Shown here one piece after another: positions 22,103 through 34,600 of a stretch of DNA of 64,000 nucleotides; the stretch's first letter is position 1, and each line of letters opens with the position of its first letter. Made by a program: the position numbers and the translations under genes. Origin of the DNA: Osmia lignaria lignaria (Eukaryota; Arthropoda; Insecta; Hymenoptera; Megachilidae); the NCBI RefSeq assembly GCF_051020975.1, contig NC_135041.1, positions 11,916,256 to 11,980,255 on the forward strand, given 5' to 3'. The notes under the pieces are model-generated. The model saw only the letters and a list, made by a program, of their open reading frames with translations, was not told the DNA's origin and did no database searches.

Positions 22103-25100
22103 GTGAGTTCCTTGTCGAGCGATTCCCGTCGTTCAACGATCGTCGCTCCGTGAACCAGAAGATCTCGGTCACGTAACGCGCTTGTTTTTCCTCCGCGGAA
22201 TAAACTTGTGAATTATATAAACATTTCCGTGTACGGACCGCTTGTATACGCTACGTGATTCGCATTGAAACGTGGGATACTCCAGCTTAATGCATCCTTT
22301 CATTATTAACTGTACCACTAATCTATTATCTTATTAATAGCTTTTTAATTGTCATTCCACAATGCGTGTACTGTTACCGTGTCAATGTTTAAAATTAAGT
22401 ATGCTTTACGAAACCGTCTTGAGTACCGCGATCGTTAAATTCTCCGATTCATCGTGATCGAGCAAGAAACGACGCTTAAGCGGAACCCCGCTGCGTTTCG
22501 CTAATTATCGAACAAAGTATCGTTCGTCGTTAATCGTTCGTTAAACAGCCGATCCTAAATAAACAATCTTACGTGTTAGAATTTTCGTTGCATCGACTGG
22601 CTGCTGAGTACAATCTGTTAAACAGTGAAAATTCATCTCGTTCACGCTAAGAACCGTCGTGTTTGCTAATAGTAGATGGCTTGTAACGAAGATAAAACAG
22701 GAGGAAGTCAAGCTACGGAGTCGAGCATCGTTCCGGACCAACGAATTCGACAAATTCGCGGACCTTACGAATCGCGATGGGCTACGAAGAGAGGATCGAG
22801 TAGGATCGAAGTCCGCGGCGATCGTAGCCGACGATGACAGGGACGAACGGAGCGTACAAAATCCGTTTCCGGTCGAGCGGTTCCGCGAAATGATTTATTA
22901 TGCCGTCGAGCGTGCACAGAGAGGAACCGAACGGAGCGTGACCTGCGGCGAGCGTATTGTAGACACCGTGAATCGGCACCGGGAAGAATACCAGACGACG
23001 AACCGTGCCCCCTCTGCTGGCCCCCCTCGAGGAAAGCCCTCATTGTTTTCTTTATTGGAACACCCTGGTTGAATAGGGGCGGGCATCGCACGGGGGCCCG
23101 ACCGATGGAGCATAGAAAAGAGGGTAATTATATGGGCGCCACTCGGCGCACCGGCAATCACGCGATCGTAATCCATCCTTTCAAATCGAGGCGAGACCGA
23201 TGTGTGTCGGCACAAATGTATGTACACTGACGTTCAAAAGTTTCGATCATATTATGTACACCCTCGAGAAAGCTCAGCGTCCCTCTAGGCAAAATGACGG
23301 TCTACATGCGAAATTTAGTTGACATTTTTACACGTCGGGTTTCGCTGGACGTTTACACCAGGCTGCCATCGATCCCGCCATTTATTCGAACGTCTGTCCA
23401 TCCCCGGCGATGGGATGCGTTCGACGAAGTCGCTTCCGGTTGATGCGCCTTTTTTCTCGTCGATCCGATTCGTTAACGAAGCGTCGAAAAACGTTTTAAG
23501 CCGGTCCCGTTCGCGCGAGGACCGACGCGTCAGCGGGAACTGGTCGTTATTAGCGGACGACGGAAGAACGATGTCTGCTGGAAAATCGACACCGAGCGTG
23601 CTTGTACGGTCTTTATAAAAGGAGGCGCGTAGCATGCCGGTTAAACCTAGGAAGGGTAGAGGGGAAGTTGCGTTGACGTTTTGGGGTGGCAACAGCAACG
23701 GTGGCAGACTTCTCAATGAGTTCCTAAATCGAAAGGGCTTTCGTCCCTCGTTCGTTCACCCCCTGCGGCTCGGGATGCCACCCTACGTATAGATGGAAGA
23801 GAACTGGCGTGTTTGGAGAGCCGAGGGCTGGTAGTGGTAAAGAGGGAAGAAAATAACAGATTTCCCAGACGCGACTCATTCGAACCCCCTTGCCACGTAG
23901 TCCCTGGCTTCTATACCGAACGGAGACGAAAAGATAGAGAGAACGGAATTTTTTTCCCTTTCTTTTTCCCTCTTATCTTCCACTCTCTTCCACCATCTAA
24001 CATCTTCAACGTTCCCTTTCTCCAGCGACGGTTCCTAACGAGAAGCAGAAAAGTTCTTACCGACGAGATATCGTTCCTCTTCTTACTCGAGATCTTCGTT
24101 CGATTCCTTTTTTCCTTTCTCTTCTTTCCTTTCCCGGTCCACCCGCTTCATCGTATGTATATAAGGGGGCGATGGAAGTTCCTTGTGGGCAGAGCATCGC
24201 GTCGGGAAGGACCCTTCTCTGCTGCTGATTAAGGCATAAAAGGCATAAAAGGCGGTGGGTTATATACAGAACTAACCAGGGGAGAGTCAGGGGAAAAGAA
24301 ATTTGTTCGAGGGATGGGGTCGGATAGGGAGCGATGAAGAGAGCGAAGCAAATACAACGGGAAGGGATACCTAATTGTAAGTACATTATACCTTCGGTCC
24401 GTGCAGGATTATACAGCTGCTTCTTTATTGCTAACACTGGCGTCTTTTATCTGTAATCCTTTTGCTTCATTCCGATTATATCCCTCTGTGGATTCTCTCT
24501 CTTTTTTTCTCTCCTTTTCTTATTCCATCATTCGTTCGCATCGCGAAAAACTTTCCCTTCTGTTTTCCCTGCGAATCATATAAATCGACAATTCCGAGGT
24601 CGTTGTACCGTCGAGACTTTTTACCACAATCCATCGGCTGACTTGGTGTTTTTGCGGAAAATTAAGCATCGGATTCTTCACGAACGAAATAATATACTTT
24701 TATTTGTTCGTCGAAAGTGGAAGACATCGATTTGTCTGGCGTGTTCGTTGAAATCGAAGGACCATCGGCGAGGATTAAGCTGGGGAAAGGGGGAAAAGAT
24801 TGAAAATAATGTGTTCGCGTGTCTCCGTGGAATGGCTGACTCCGTTCAAGCACGAAACGATAAATCGACGCGTCGCGAGCTTGTACCGGAACGAATAAAG
24901 GAAAATACAGAGTGCAGTTGGAAAAGAGGGGTAGGATCACGTAGAAACGATCTGCGCGACCCTTTTTATTTCACGATGAAATCCGACCGCAAGGCCAATC
25001 TGCTCGGAACCTCGTAATTTATCCGGAAAAGTATACGGCCCAGGGAAAATGGCAATAGTACGATATCGTGTTTCGGTCCGTTTTCGATTGCACGATAATT

Positions 25101-26140
25101 GACATTTCCTTTGGTTGAAACGTACTCCAATAACGGTATCCGTCAATTTACTTAAAGCAACAAATTTTGAGTCTGTCTACCATCGTACACTCGTGTCAAT
25201 CACACGTCGAGCAACTATGTATTTTCAGAAAAAAAAACGGACAAGCAAATGGGAAAAAAAGAAAGGAAAATCTCCCGACAGGTTGGGTGTTCGAAACGTC
25301 TTAATCGCGTTAGGAGTCGCTCGTCATCTTCGTCAAAGAAGTCCAGCAGAGTTGTTCGTCGGATTTGTTTTGCATCCTGGCGCCAGTTTTATCGCCGATA
25401 CACATCGTGTATACTCGAGAGATAGAAGACCTTCCCGGGACCGGGTTTCGCCGGATCGGCGAAAGGGACGGCACCTTTTTCGCGTTTCCGAGTGAGCGAG
25501 CCGCGTGTAGGACAGTGCGACGAGATAGCGGCGGAACGGAGCGTGTCGATCCGTTTATCGAGTCGTGTATTTACGCGCGGCGTGACTCGTAGACGCTCGT
25601 TCACCAGATAACTGCGATAATATAGAAACGCCAATAATGAAATACGATAAGTGCGCGTTGAATTTGTACGCCGGCTGGCCGGGCTCTCTCGAGCTTAAAG
25701 AGCTGTTACGGTAATCGAAACGACTCTATAGGTAGGTGCCGGTGAACAGCGCACGGGAGCAATTAGAAATGCCCGCTCGAGCGCGCGCGTAACCCACGTG
25801 TGTACACACGGTACGAGCCTCGATACACGACGATCGAGATACACATTACGCGCCACGTACGGGCCACGATAAACGTTTCCGCACCGTTCCCTTTCCTTTC
25901 GCATAAATTACGCCGCGATAGCTTCGCGTCCAGAAGGAACAAGTTACACGCGTCCCTTACCTTCCCGCCGCCTCTTTCCTCTTCATCGTCGTCAGCATCG
26001 TTTTCTTCTCATTTTGAAATCGAAGATTCCAGTCACTTTCACTGGACGTCGCTAATCGTCTCGTTTTACGCTACATCGTGCTTGTCGACGATTCCCCGAG
26101 CCATCTTGCATCCTCCTCTTTCACCAGCCATCCCTCTTAC
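22103..26140. other. Non-coding stretch, no supported gene
   Basis: AT-rich around 22200-22640. A 137-codon plus frame (22659-23072) starts only at GTG and has no splice sites, so it is not called. A pyrimidine band covers 23938-24135, with an acceptor-like TTTCTCCAG ending near 24027. Two 10-bp AAGGCATAAA units lie at 24233-24252, and GTAAGTAC near 24379 is a donor-like site whose preceding frames end in stops. A minus-strand GAAG|GTAAGG donor at about 25964 follows an acidic frame with no good acceptor. Confidence 0.55.
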
Positions 26141-26164
26141 CTTCTTCTCTTTATCCTTCCCCAT
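26141..26164 (-). CDS. Candidate first coding exon fragment, eight codons
   Basis: On the minus strand ATG at 26164 encodes MGKDKEKK and then meets a strong donor (GAAG|GTAAGAG) in phase 0. The same frame is open for about 30 further codons upstream, with coding-like sequence such as LSSATTRVPVS. The true exon may therefore be longer and enter through CTACCTGAG near 26197. The -3 base is T, a weak start context. It lies about 400 nt downstream of the candidate stop at 26577, so it would belong to a different transcript. Confidence 0.15.
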
Positions 26165-26576
26165 CGAGACGGGAACACGCGTCGTCGCGGAGCTCAGGTA
26201 GGGAGCAAAGTCAATTTCGAGGCGAGATGCCACGGGGTTAATGGGCCTCCTTTGTCGTAAATTCGGGCTTTAGTGTGAAAGCTGCCTAAACCTGCCTCTC
26301 CTTCCTTGCCTCCGGAGTCCCGGTGCCTCTGGGAGCCTTGTAACAAACAGGATACAGGTACTTCCAACCTTATATCTTTTTTCTTCTCTCCTTCTTCCTC
26401 CCTCTTTCTCTCGACAACATGATTTTTCCTTTTTTTTTTTCTTTTTCTTGCTGTTTCGACTTACACCCGCTCCCTTCGTATATACCTTCTTTTTCTTTTC
26501 GTTCCATCCTTCTCCGGCTACTCCGTCTTCATTCCTCCTTCGAATCGTTCCTACCTTCTCACTCGATGGTTCTCTG

Positions 26577-26796
26577 TCACGCTTCAACCTCCTTTTTCTC
26601 CTGTTTTCCACCTATATCCCTCTTTCGCCCCCTCCATCTGTCAGCATCGCCTGCCTCCGCATCGTCGAGCGATTTATTATCCTCGGCTTCCACCTCGGGC
26701 ATCGTCGTTCTGCTTAGCCGGTGTTTTTTATTCCCGCAAGAGGGTGGAGGCGAGGAAGCGGGAAACACGCCGGAAACTGCGGAGGGGCCGAGGAAG
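26577..26796 (-). CDS. Candidate terminal exon, acidic C-terminal tail, unidentified
   Basis: On the minus strand a strong acceptor (CATCTTCTTTTCCAG|C) opens a frame that needs two bases from the previous exon. It runs 72 codons to TGA at 26577. The first part is small and Ser/Pro-rich (FLGPSAVSGVFPASSPPPSC); the second is acidic and Lys-rich (MPEVEAEDNKSLDDAEAGDA, then a basic GRKRD block). The acidic part looks genuinely coding. The entry phase matches the donor at 57746. No polyadenylation signal is evident just downstream. The opposite strand is the C/T-rich band at 26380-26640, which can create purine-rich, Glu/Lys-rich frames by itself; this is the main doubt. Confidence 0.3.
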
Positions 26797-28460
26797 CTGG
26801 AAAAGAAGATGAATCGCGACAGTTGGCAACCTAAGAAGTTTGATTATGTTGGCTCGGCCGAGGCCACGCTCGGTTAGATTTGTATTAAGCCCGCGAGGAG
26901 CGGAGCGGCGCGCGTCGTGCCGAATCGCGTAGCTGAAAATATGCTTTATAAGCGTATCGCACCCTCCTCTCGAGGGCTACGAAATCCTGGCTGCTCGAGA
27001 ACACGGGACGGAAAATGGGATTAAGGTTATACGATGTTTGCACCTCGATGAATCGAAAGCGTTTAATCTCCTCGTCTGAAACAAGTAATATCCTGTTTAT
27101 TTGCTTGAATATTTTTCATTTCAAAAGGACGTTGAGAAATCGTTACTTGATTTATTGGTTATTAAAGTACCATGTAACTGTGATCACGTTTAAAGAGAGA
27201 ATAAACGTGGCTCGTTAATTGCCATTAATTGTATGTTAAATTGTATTGCTGCTCGTTAATCAGCATTTTCTCAATAAAACCGTACAAATTAGTACAAGCC
27301 TGGCATTAATTACTGTTATTATCACCTGCTATATTTCATTGTGATTTGTAAATAAATGTATTCATAAATGAATAAATAAATGTAGGTATACGAATTTAAA
27401 AAAGAATAATAAGAAAGAATAATTTCTGGACAGGTCAGCTATTCCTAGTACGAAAGTGTGAACACTTAACTCCTCATTACGCAGTTGCTTCTTAAAAAGT
27501 GTACAAACAAAAAAAGAAAAATACTCTTTATGGTTTTCTTAGTCTATAGCACATGGTCTTTCTAAACTTTACGCGATACAAAGAACAGGAAGTGCTTGGT
27601 CATTTCGTTATTCCTTTCTATTAAAACGAGGTCGAATGTGCTCGAAATCGCGATACAAAGCCGGACAATAGTGCAACACGGTGGAAGGCAAGAGCATACG
27701 GTTTTACGATAAATTACATCGTTGTGTAATTACGAAAGTTCGAGGAGCCGAAAATTGTTGGACGATCGGTTACCTAAACGAAACAAATTAGTGGCGTAAA
27801 TGGATAGCAAACGCCTGGGACTCTATTTCACGGAGATTGCCTCAGAGAAATACTGGTAGCAGCCGAGAACTTCGGAGATTAAGATAATTTTATTATCGCC
27901 AGCCTCGACAGGTATGCCATTAGCGGGGAATGTTAATGGTTCGTTGTATCGACCGTGCGGAACGAACGATTTTGCTCGGCTAGGCAAGGTAAAAATTTTT
28001 AATAGACACGAGTTATGTGTGTTTCGCTCGTCTAATACGCTTTAATCCTGCCGATTAACGGATCTCCTTCGCTCCGATCGCGTCGACCTCTTTTTACTCG
28101 ACTCGCCGAACCAACGTCACTTTTTACGCAACGCTGAAGCAACAAAGTCATAGGGTAGAACGATCAATTTCTTACCGAAGGTAATTCACTGCGAAGGAGT
28201 AATTCTACCACGTTTCCTTTTTCACAAATATGACATGATCAATTTGTTCGGAGCGTGTTCAGAACTCGAACGATGAGCCGTAGATTTTACCTCTCGGCTC
28301 AAACCATTGACGTTCTGAGTGCGCTAATGAAAAGAAAATTAATCGCGAAGATATTACCGTTGTATTACTTGTGATATCATTTGTGCGATACACAATATAA
28401 TGCGAAAACGTTGACGAGGTTGAATTCTCGCCATTTACATAGTCAGGTATATCGACTTAC
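26797..28460. other. AT-rich non-coding stretch
   Basis: From about 27060 the sequence turns AT-rich, with degenerate AAATAAATG units at 27345-27385. There is no open frame above noise, and no element, RNA gene or splice pair is visible. If the minus-strand candidates on either side are real, this would be intron. Confidence 0.6.
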
Positions 28461-28634
28461 TTTTCTAGAAAGATGAAATTCCGCTTTCATTTCACGTGCA
28501 CACGTCAGAGCAGAAGAGGTACGGGTTCGTTGTCGAGGAACTGTGCGCCGTGCAAAAACAAATGATCCGTCGCTTCCAGCCGCGATAAAAACCGGCGTCT
28601 GGATTAAACGCGCCTCTTGAATGGAGACGTTTTT
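28461..28634 (-). CDS. Candidate internal exon, 58 codons, phase 0-0
   Basis: On the minus strand a good acceptor (CCAACCTTCCATTACAG|AAAA) and a near-perfect donor (AGAAAA|GTAAGT) bound 174 nt that read through without a stop. The peptide begins KNVSIQEARLIQTPVFIAAG, then has a Phe-Val-Phe-Ala-Arg-Arg segment, a basic Thr/Ser-rich stretch and a final KAEFHLSRK. It has both splice sites, a sensible length and symmetrical phase, which makes it the best internal-exon candidate in the window. Third positions are only mildly biased. Its exit phase fits the acceptor at 8876. No domain is recognised. Confidence 0.33.
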
Positions 28635-31600
28635 CTGTAATGGAAGGTTGGCCAGGCCGTAAAGAGAATTCAGGCACGACCGATCGAGCACCTGCCTGGC
28701 TGGCTGTGCGCGAAGGCCCTCACAAAGGGCTGCCCGGAACTTGTGAAAATAATTCCCGTGCCTGTTCTCGAGCAGCCCCTCACAATCACGCGTCCCGTAC
28801 GCGTTCACGGCTTTATGCGGCCCTCGTTCGTTTTACACGGAATCGAGGCCGCAGGTGTCTCCATTGTGAACGATCCTTGCACGTCATTCCACGGTAGTTG
28901 CCATTTAACGCGGGCACAAAGGCTGACCTGGGGGCTGACGGTACACCGGGAAACACGGCGCGAACGTAATTAGCCGGTAATTATTTGCAAGCAGTGAATC
29001 GAGCGTAGAAAGTTCGAGGAATCGACCGTTCGTGTAAGTTGTTTGCGTTGCGTCAACTTTTCACCACGCGCCTCCTCGATTTCCTTGTTCCAGATCGAAT
29101 AATGAATCGAACGGATAAAATTCGCTAATTGGAATTCGCTCTTTCGCGCCTGTTAATTGCATTTTCTTCAGCGACACGACGCGTCGGAGTTACAAAACGT
29201 ATCCGAAGGAAGTGTTCTTCGAAAATCGACAGCAGTTGAAACAGATGTAGCGTACGAGTGGGTTTGTTCACGGATGGACGAAGTACGTTCCATTGTGACC
29301 GGGTCATTTACGAATTATCGCCCCTTAGCCACCGAAACTGCTCTCTTGCTCTCTTAACCGTAACGACGTCTCGCAATTCGTTCGTGATGGTAGCTCTCTA
29401 TTAGAAGCAGTTTAAGTCTGTTTCGTTGAACGATGGATCTCGATTCGTTGAATCTCGAGGATATTAATCTACCGTCTTCGGCTCTTTAATCGTTCTGAAG
29501 ATTTTTATTTGAGCGTTGATAAACAGACACTATCTCGTCGATAAAGTAATAAAAATCAAAAAGAACAGATTCCTTCTGCAAAAAATAATATTCGATTCGC
29601 ATGATATTTAACAATCCATTTGAAAACGCCAAAGTAGGTAGCAGTATTTGCAGAATATTAGCTTTAAAGCGAAGCTATTAAAAATTACCAGCTGGTATTT
29701 ACTCGAAATCCAACGTTTTCCTATATCCAGGCATCTCGTGTTTACCGTTCATCTAGAAATTCTTCTGCATTTTTGAAACTTCGCATTACGGTGTGAAAAT
29801 ATATTGAAAAGTAGCGTGTTCAAGCGAAATCACAGCTCGGAAATCGAGAAGGCGTGCGTAATTTATTTTCGAAAATAAGGTGATCGCGCAAGCAACCCCA
29901 TTGCATCTTATTGCTATTTCCATATATCCTACGCTTCCGTACGCAATCGCGGCGAGCTTTGCTTGCTTTACGCGAATTGCCCGGCGTTCTGCCCGCAACG
30001 GTGAGGCGTGCGCATAAATCCGCGGCGACGCGCACCGTCGAGTTTCTTGTCGTACGCGACTCATGCGTGTTTATTACTTGCAGTTGCCGTCGCGACCGCG
30101 ACAAAAACGTGACGGAGAATTTGGTTAATTAAAATCCCGCCGTCGACTCCGCACGCCGCGTCGCGGCATCTCTTCGCTCGGGGCTGTTGATACGTTTACA
30201 TTAAACAGCGCCGCGACGGAGGAATTCAGTTTTTAATTTCACAGACGCGGACGCTTTGTAATTTCGTGTGCGACTCGCCGTTGACAATCGCGAGAACTCG
30301 CTTCGCGACAAACTTTGCCTTTTTGACCAGCACTTTACTTAATGAAATCGTTTTTCTACGCGCGAGACAATTGATTTTTTTATGTCTGCCAGCGATTTGG
30401 TTGAGAATTTTATTTATTGCAGATAGCAGAAATTTTTCTCAACGTTGATGCAACCTTCGTGTGCCCATCTTTGGTATACAATACATTTTATCCGGTTCTC
30501 TTTGAATTTCGAATTAACATACAATACACTCTTTTTCCTAACTTCCCCTACCTACAACAATTTTTAACTAAGACAGAAACATTGATTTACACCGCTTAAA
30601 AAAGTAACAACTCAAATGACTGAAGAAATCTAATGCACGTTTTATCACCTCGATTCAAATGATCCTCGATCTATCTAAACCAAAAGAAAAACTGTTTATA
30701 TCGTACGTTTGTCAAGTTGAATAGGTGTGTAGCGTGGTTCGTTCACGGTCGATAAAACGCGTCCAAAGAGAAAGAAGCAGGCTCGAAGCGTGAACGAAAG
30801 GGAAACGAAAGCGCGTAGCGAGCTCGAGGTTCCGTTGAAATTTATGCGACGGTTTGCCTCGTTATCGACGCGATCGTACAAATGAAAATGCAGCTTTGCC
30901 AACGATCCCAGCTCGCGCCTAATAATCGTTCCCTATCTACCGAGGAAATCTCGCCTTCGTCGATCAGGAGAAACGTGATCCACGGCGACATAAATATTTG
31001 CCGACGATAATTCTTCATTCCAACGTCCCTAATTACCCTGGCATAATGCTTACACGTATGCCAGTCACGTAGCAGTTATAAACATCGTCTACGCCTGCAG
31101 GTGACCGTAAAGCCGCGAGATAATCAATCCCTGTGCACTGAACCGAGCCCCCTGGCCGCGTGCAAATATCTCGCGCATTAATGAGTCATTATCGCTGTAC
31201 CGTTATGGTGGCTCGTCCGTGCTCGCAGGCAATGCATTACCGTCGCGGAAAATCTTTTCATCGCTGGATCACGGTTCGCGTTTGTAGCTCGCATTAATCC
31301 GAGAGATCAGCGAAACACGCGACGATGGGAAAGAAAGCGTTGGAACAAAGGGATATACAGATAAATTTTTCTTTACAACATTATTTTTGTCAATTTAAAT
31401 TTCACGTATTTACGTCTATTTACGCGCAACGTCTCGCGTCTTCGTGTCCTGTGTCAGGATTCTTGATCAGGAGGTTGAGCCACACGGGACCTGCTGGAAA
31501 TTGCACTCGTGTCCGTATTCCCGGATTTCGAAATAACATGCAAATCCGACCGACGTGTAACCGGTATATACAGGGTTGCATATGCATGCCTTTATCTGTC

Positions 31601-34600
31601 CCGCACACGCGTGTCTACGCGTCGTCGCTGCTGATTCTACCGTATTACGGGAAGCACGTGGCACCCGTTGTACTACCATCCGAATCTTCAAGCCGCGTAG
31701 CCGGCCCCGTTGCCTCGCCTCTATGAATATTTCAATTCCCCGAGAAATTCAGTGAACCTTGAAACCGGTGCAACCGACCGCAAAACGGCCAGCCGAGAGA
31801 GACAAAGATGGGACGAGAGGCGACGATTCGACTCGGAGATTCGCGGCTTCCCGTAAAATCGATCCCTCAGGGAGGTCCGCAACTTCTCTGCCTTATCGAA
31901 ACAGTTTTTTTTTTTTTTACGTTCTCGATACAGGCGCGATCGAATTCGATCGAGCGATCAGAAGATCGGTTTTTGTCGCAACTTTGTGGGCGGTGTTGCG
32001 AAAGCGGGTAGTCGGATTGATGGGAATCCACGGGGATGGGTCGGCGAAATTTTTGCGGCTCGTCGAAATTCGATGGATTCTGAGCAACGCGAGTAATACG
32101 CGAAAATCGCTTTACCGCGGGGTGCGCGATACGCGCGCTCTGGAATGCCAGAAATCCGCGCGTAACTACCGAACCCCCCGTCGAAGACGCGACAATACTC
32201 GGATACTTGTGTTTTGTTGGTGTTTAACTGGTTTTAACACTTTGACGGCTGGTATATAGAGCCGTACTTGTCCTTTCGATCGTTGAAATTCGTGTTATTT
32301 TTCCTGATCCGTCCACTCGATTCGATTGTTTCCAGTAACACATTGTGATGCACCTGTATAATTTACGAGTTCGGGGCACTCTGATCTCTTTGAATGTGGT
32401 TCAAATGAAGTGGGAAAGAGGGATGCTTGCATCGTATCAAATTATTCACAGGCAAATAATTTTGAATGCGTGATAAATAATTCAACAAAGGAATAACAAT
32501 TACATCGTCCTGCGATCGCTTCGACGAGAGATAAAATTAATACAAGCATTTTTAAACGACCGTTTTTTTTAATGAATATAATTTACACACGATAGCGAGG
32601 GAAAATAAATTAATTGCACTCGTGAAACGGGTGATTATATGAATCCATCAACGCGGTTTGAACGAAGCGTTTCAATGTTTTCCGTCATCGAAAAATTGTT
32701 TAAATTCGATAATTCGTTGCGCGACAAGGTTTCGACATCGGAACGCGGAAAATATCGTGTCAAGCCGTACAAAACAGATGTTATTTATTTCGTGCTGGTT
32801 ATGGCCGGCAAGCGAGAAAAAGATCAAATATCGCGAACACTTCGTGCCCGATGGTTTATTGTTAGTCAAATGATCGAGGGCGGTGAACTGATACGCGCTC
32901 GATAGCAATTTATTAACCAGAGAGAGAGTTATCGGCGGGAATCGGCTCGGAATCGATGTGCAAGTACATATCGCGGTGCGTTGTTTGTTTTTAATTTTCC
33001 TTCTCAAATACGCAACACGCAGGACAATTTCCACGGGTCCTACAAAACTAGGATACCTATTTTATCTACGTGTTACCACTTTGTTTCGTTGAATTCCTCG
33101 TCGATTAAACTCGAGACAAAGCAAGAAATGAAGGTGAACGACTAGTTTTCCTTGATGGTTTTGAAACAAATTCGACACGAGAAAGAGTGTAATGAATAAA
33201 ACAGATACGCCTTCGAGCGGATCGCAGCCGCCATTCGATGCCATGATACACGTTAGGAAGCAATGATTACCGCTACTGCGAATCACCGCGACTCCCATTG
33301 TCACGTTCTAGAGTCCTTTAACATCCTCTTCAGAATGGAAGGGTGCTCGGCATTATGTGTAGGCAGCCGCGTCGAGGACACTCGAGGATTCGTTTGCTCG
33401 GAAAAAATTCATTTGCGGCCGTGAACCCTTTCCGCGCTTCCGCCCTCGACAGCTTCAACCCTCTACAAGTTTTCAAGCTTCGAACTCGTCAAGTTCGAGC
33501 GCTCCCGCCTAAATGCGACCCCGCGACGCGACGTCGGCAAAGTTTGGAATATTAATTAAAAGAAAAAAAAAAAAAAGAAGGAAAGACAAGAAATCGATAC
33601 CAGTAACGTTTAGACTTTGCAATTGATGGTTATTACCACCTAAGCCTGGATAACGAAAGTGTTCCCTGTCGTTAATTTAATATTTATGACTTTTGCTCTT
33701 TTCATTCATAAAACTTACGCGTTACATACCGTAAGAGTTACGAGTAAATTACTAAAGAGAATTTTATGTTTCTCCTTTACCGCGGCGCATTGCATATTCT
33801 AGAAGACCGGTAGCGGAACAAATCTCGCTCTTCCTGTAATTGAGAAACTTTTCCTTTAACGATTAGGTACAAGTTCGTTCATCCGTTATTCAGTTTATTC
33901 CCGCGCGTGGATTACAAGGCAGACTATAGATAACAGATATACTTGGCAGACGCAGCAGCTAGGCGAAGGCGTGTACAAGAGAGGGTTCCGAGCAGTTCCT
34001 CGAGGAGGGTCGCTTAATTAGAATTTAGTTAGACGATGGCTGCTTCCCTCCACCTCTCTTCCCCTCGCTGTCTGCGCTGACGCCGCGTTAACTGTACAAG
34101 ATTATTCTCAGATAAACTAATTAGCTATCCGAAATCTCTGGATTGGCATACAGTCCGGTCAGACGGGATTCTATCCCGTCTAAATATAAAAGGAATCTCG
34201 TAATTTCGGATATGACTTAGCCAATGTTTTTATATTCCCTTCGCGCTCTTTTGACGCTTTCACGAAGAAGATAACACGGGCAATTAACGGGAAAGCCGTT
34301 TCATTACGATTAATTATACCCCCGAAGAAATCGTCGTTCGTCATAATTGAAGATCAGGAATGATCGTCGTCGAAGGGAAGAAGATCGAAGGAAAAAACGA
34401 TGAAAAAGAAGATGAAAAACACGAGAGCAGACCTCTTCGTACATTCTCGTCGCGATTGGATCTTCGTCCGATTCGGCGCCACTCGTTTCAATTAGGTTAA
34501 CGGCAATAAAGAGGAGTCGTCTCTCTTTTCCGTCGGTGTCTGCCGGCTGGTCGACCATTCAGCTCAAGGTGGGGAGTAAAAATTTATCTCTCCCTTCCTA

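Noticed and set aside
22659..23072. 137-codon plus frame with protein-like content
   Set aside because: It begins only at GTG, has no upstream acceptor, and frames of this length recur by chance in this window.
23226..23260. GACGTTCAAAAGTTTCGATCA resembling a Tc1-type terminus
   Set aside because: No matching inverted end and no transposase frame nearby; the resemblance is from memory and short.
24295..24378. Plus-strand block before a GTAAGT donor
   Set aside because: All frames between the nearest AG and the donor contain stops, one directly at the donor.
25964..26020. Minus-strand acidic frame ending at GAAG|GTAAGG
   Set aside because: A stop lies just upstream of the frame and the only AG has no pyrimidine tract.
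31498..31520. AAATTGCACTCGTG, similar to the miR-92 seed region
   Set aside because: The rest of the mature sequence does not match and the flanks do not fold into a hairpin.
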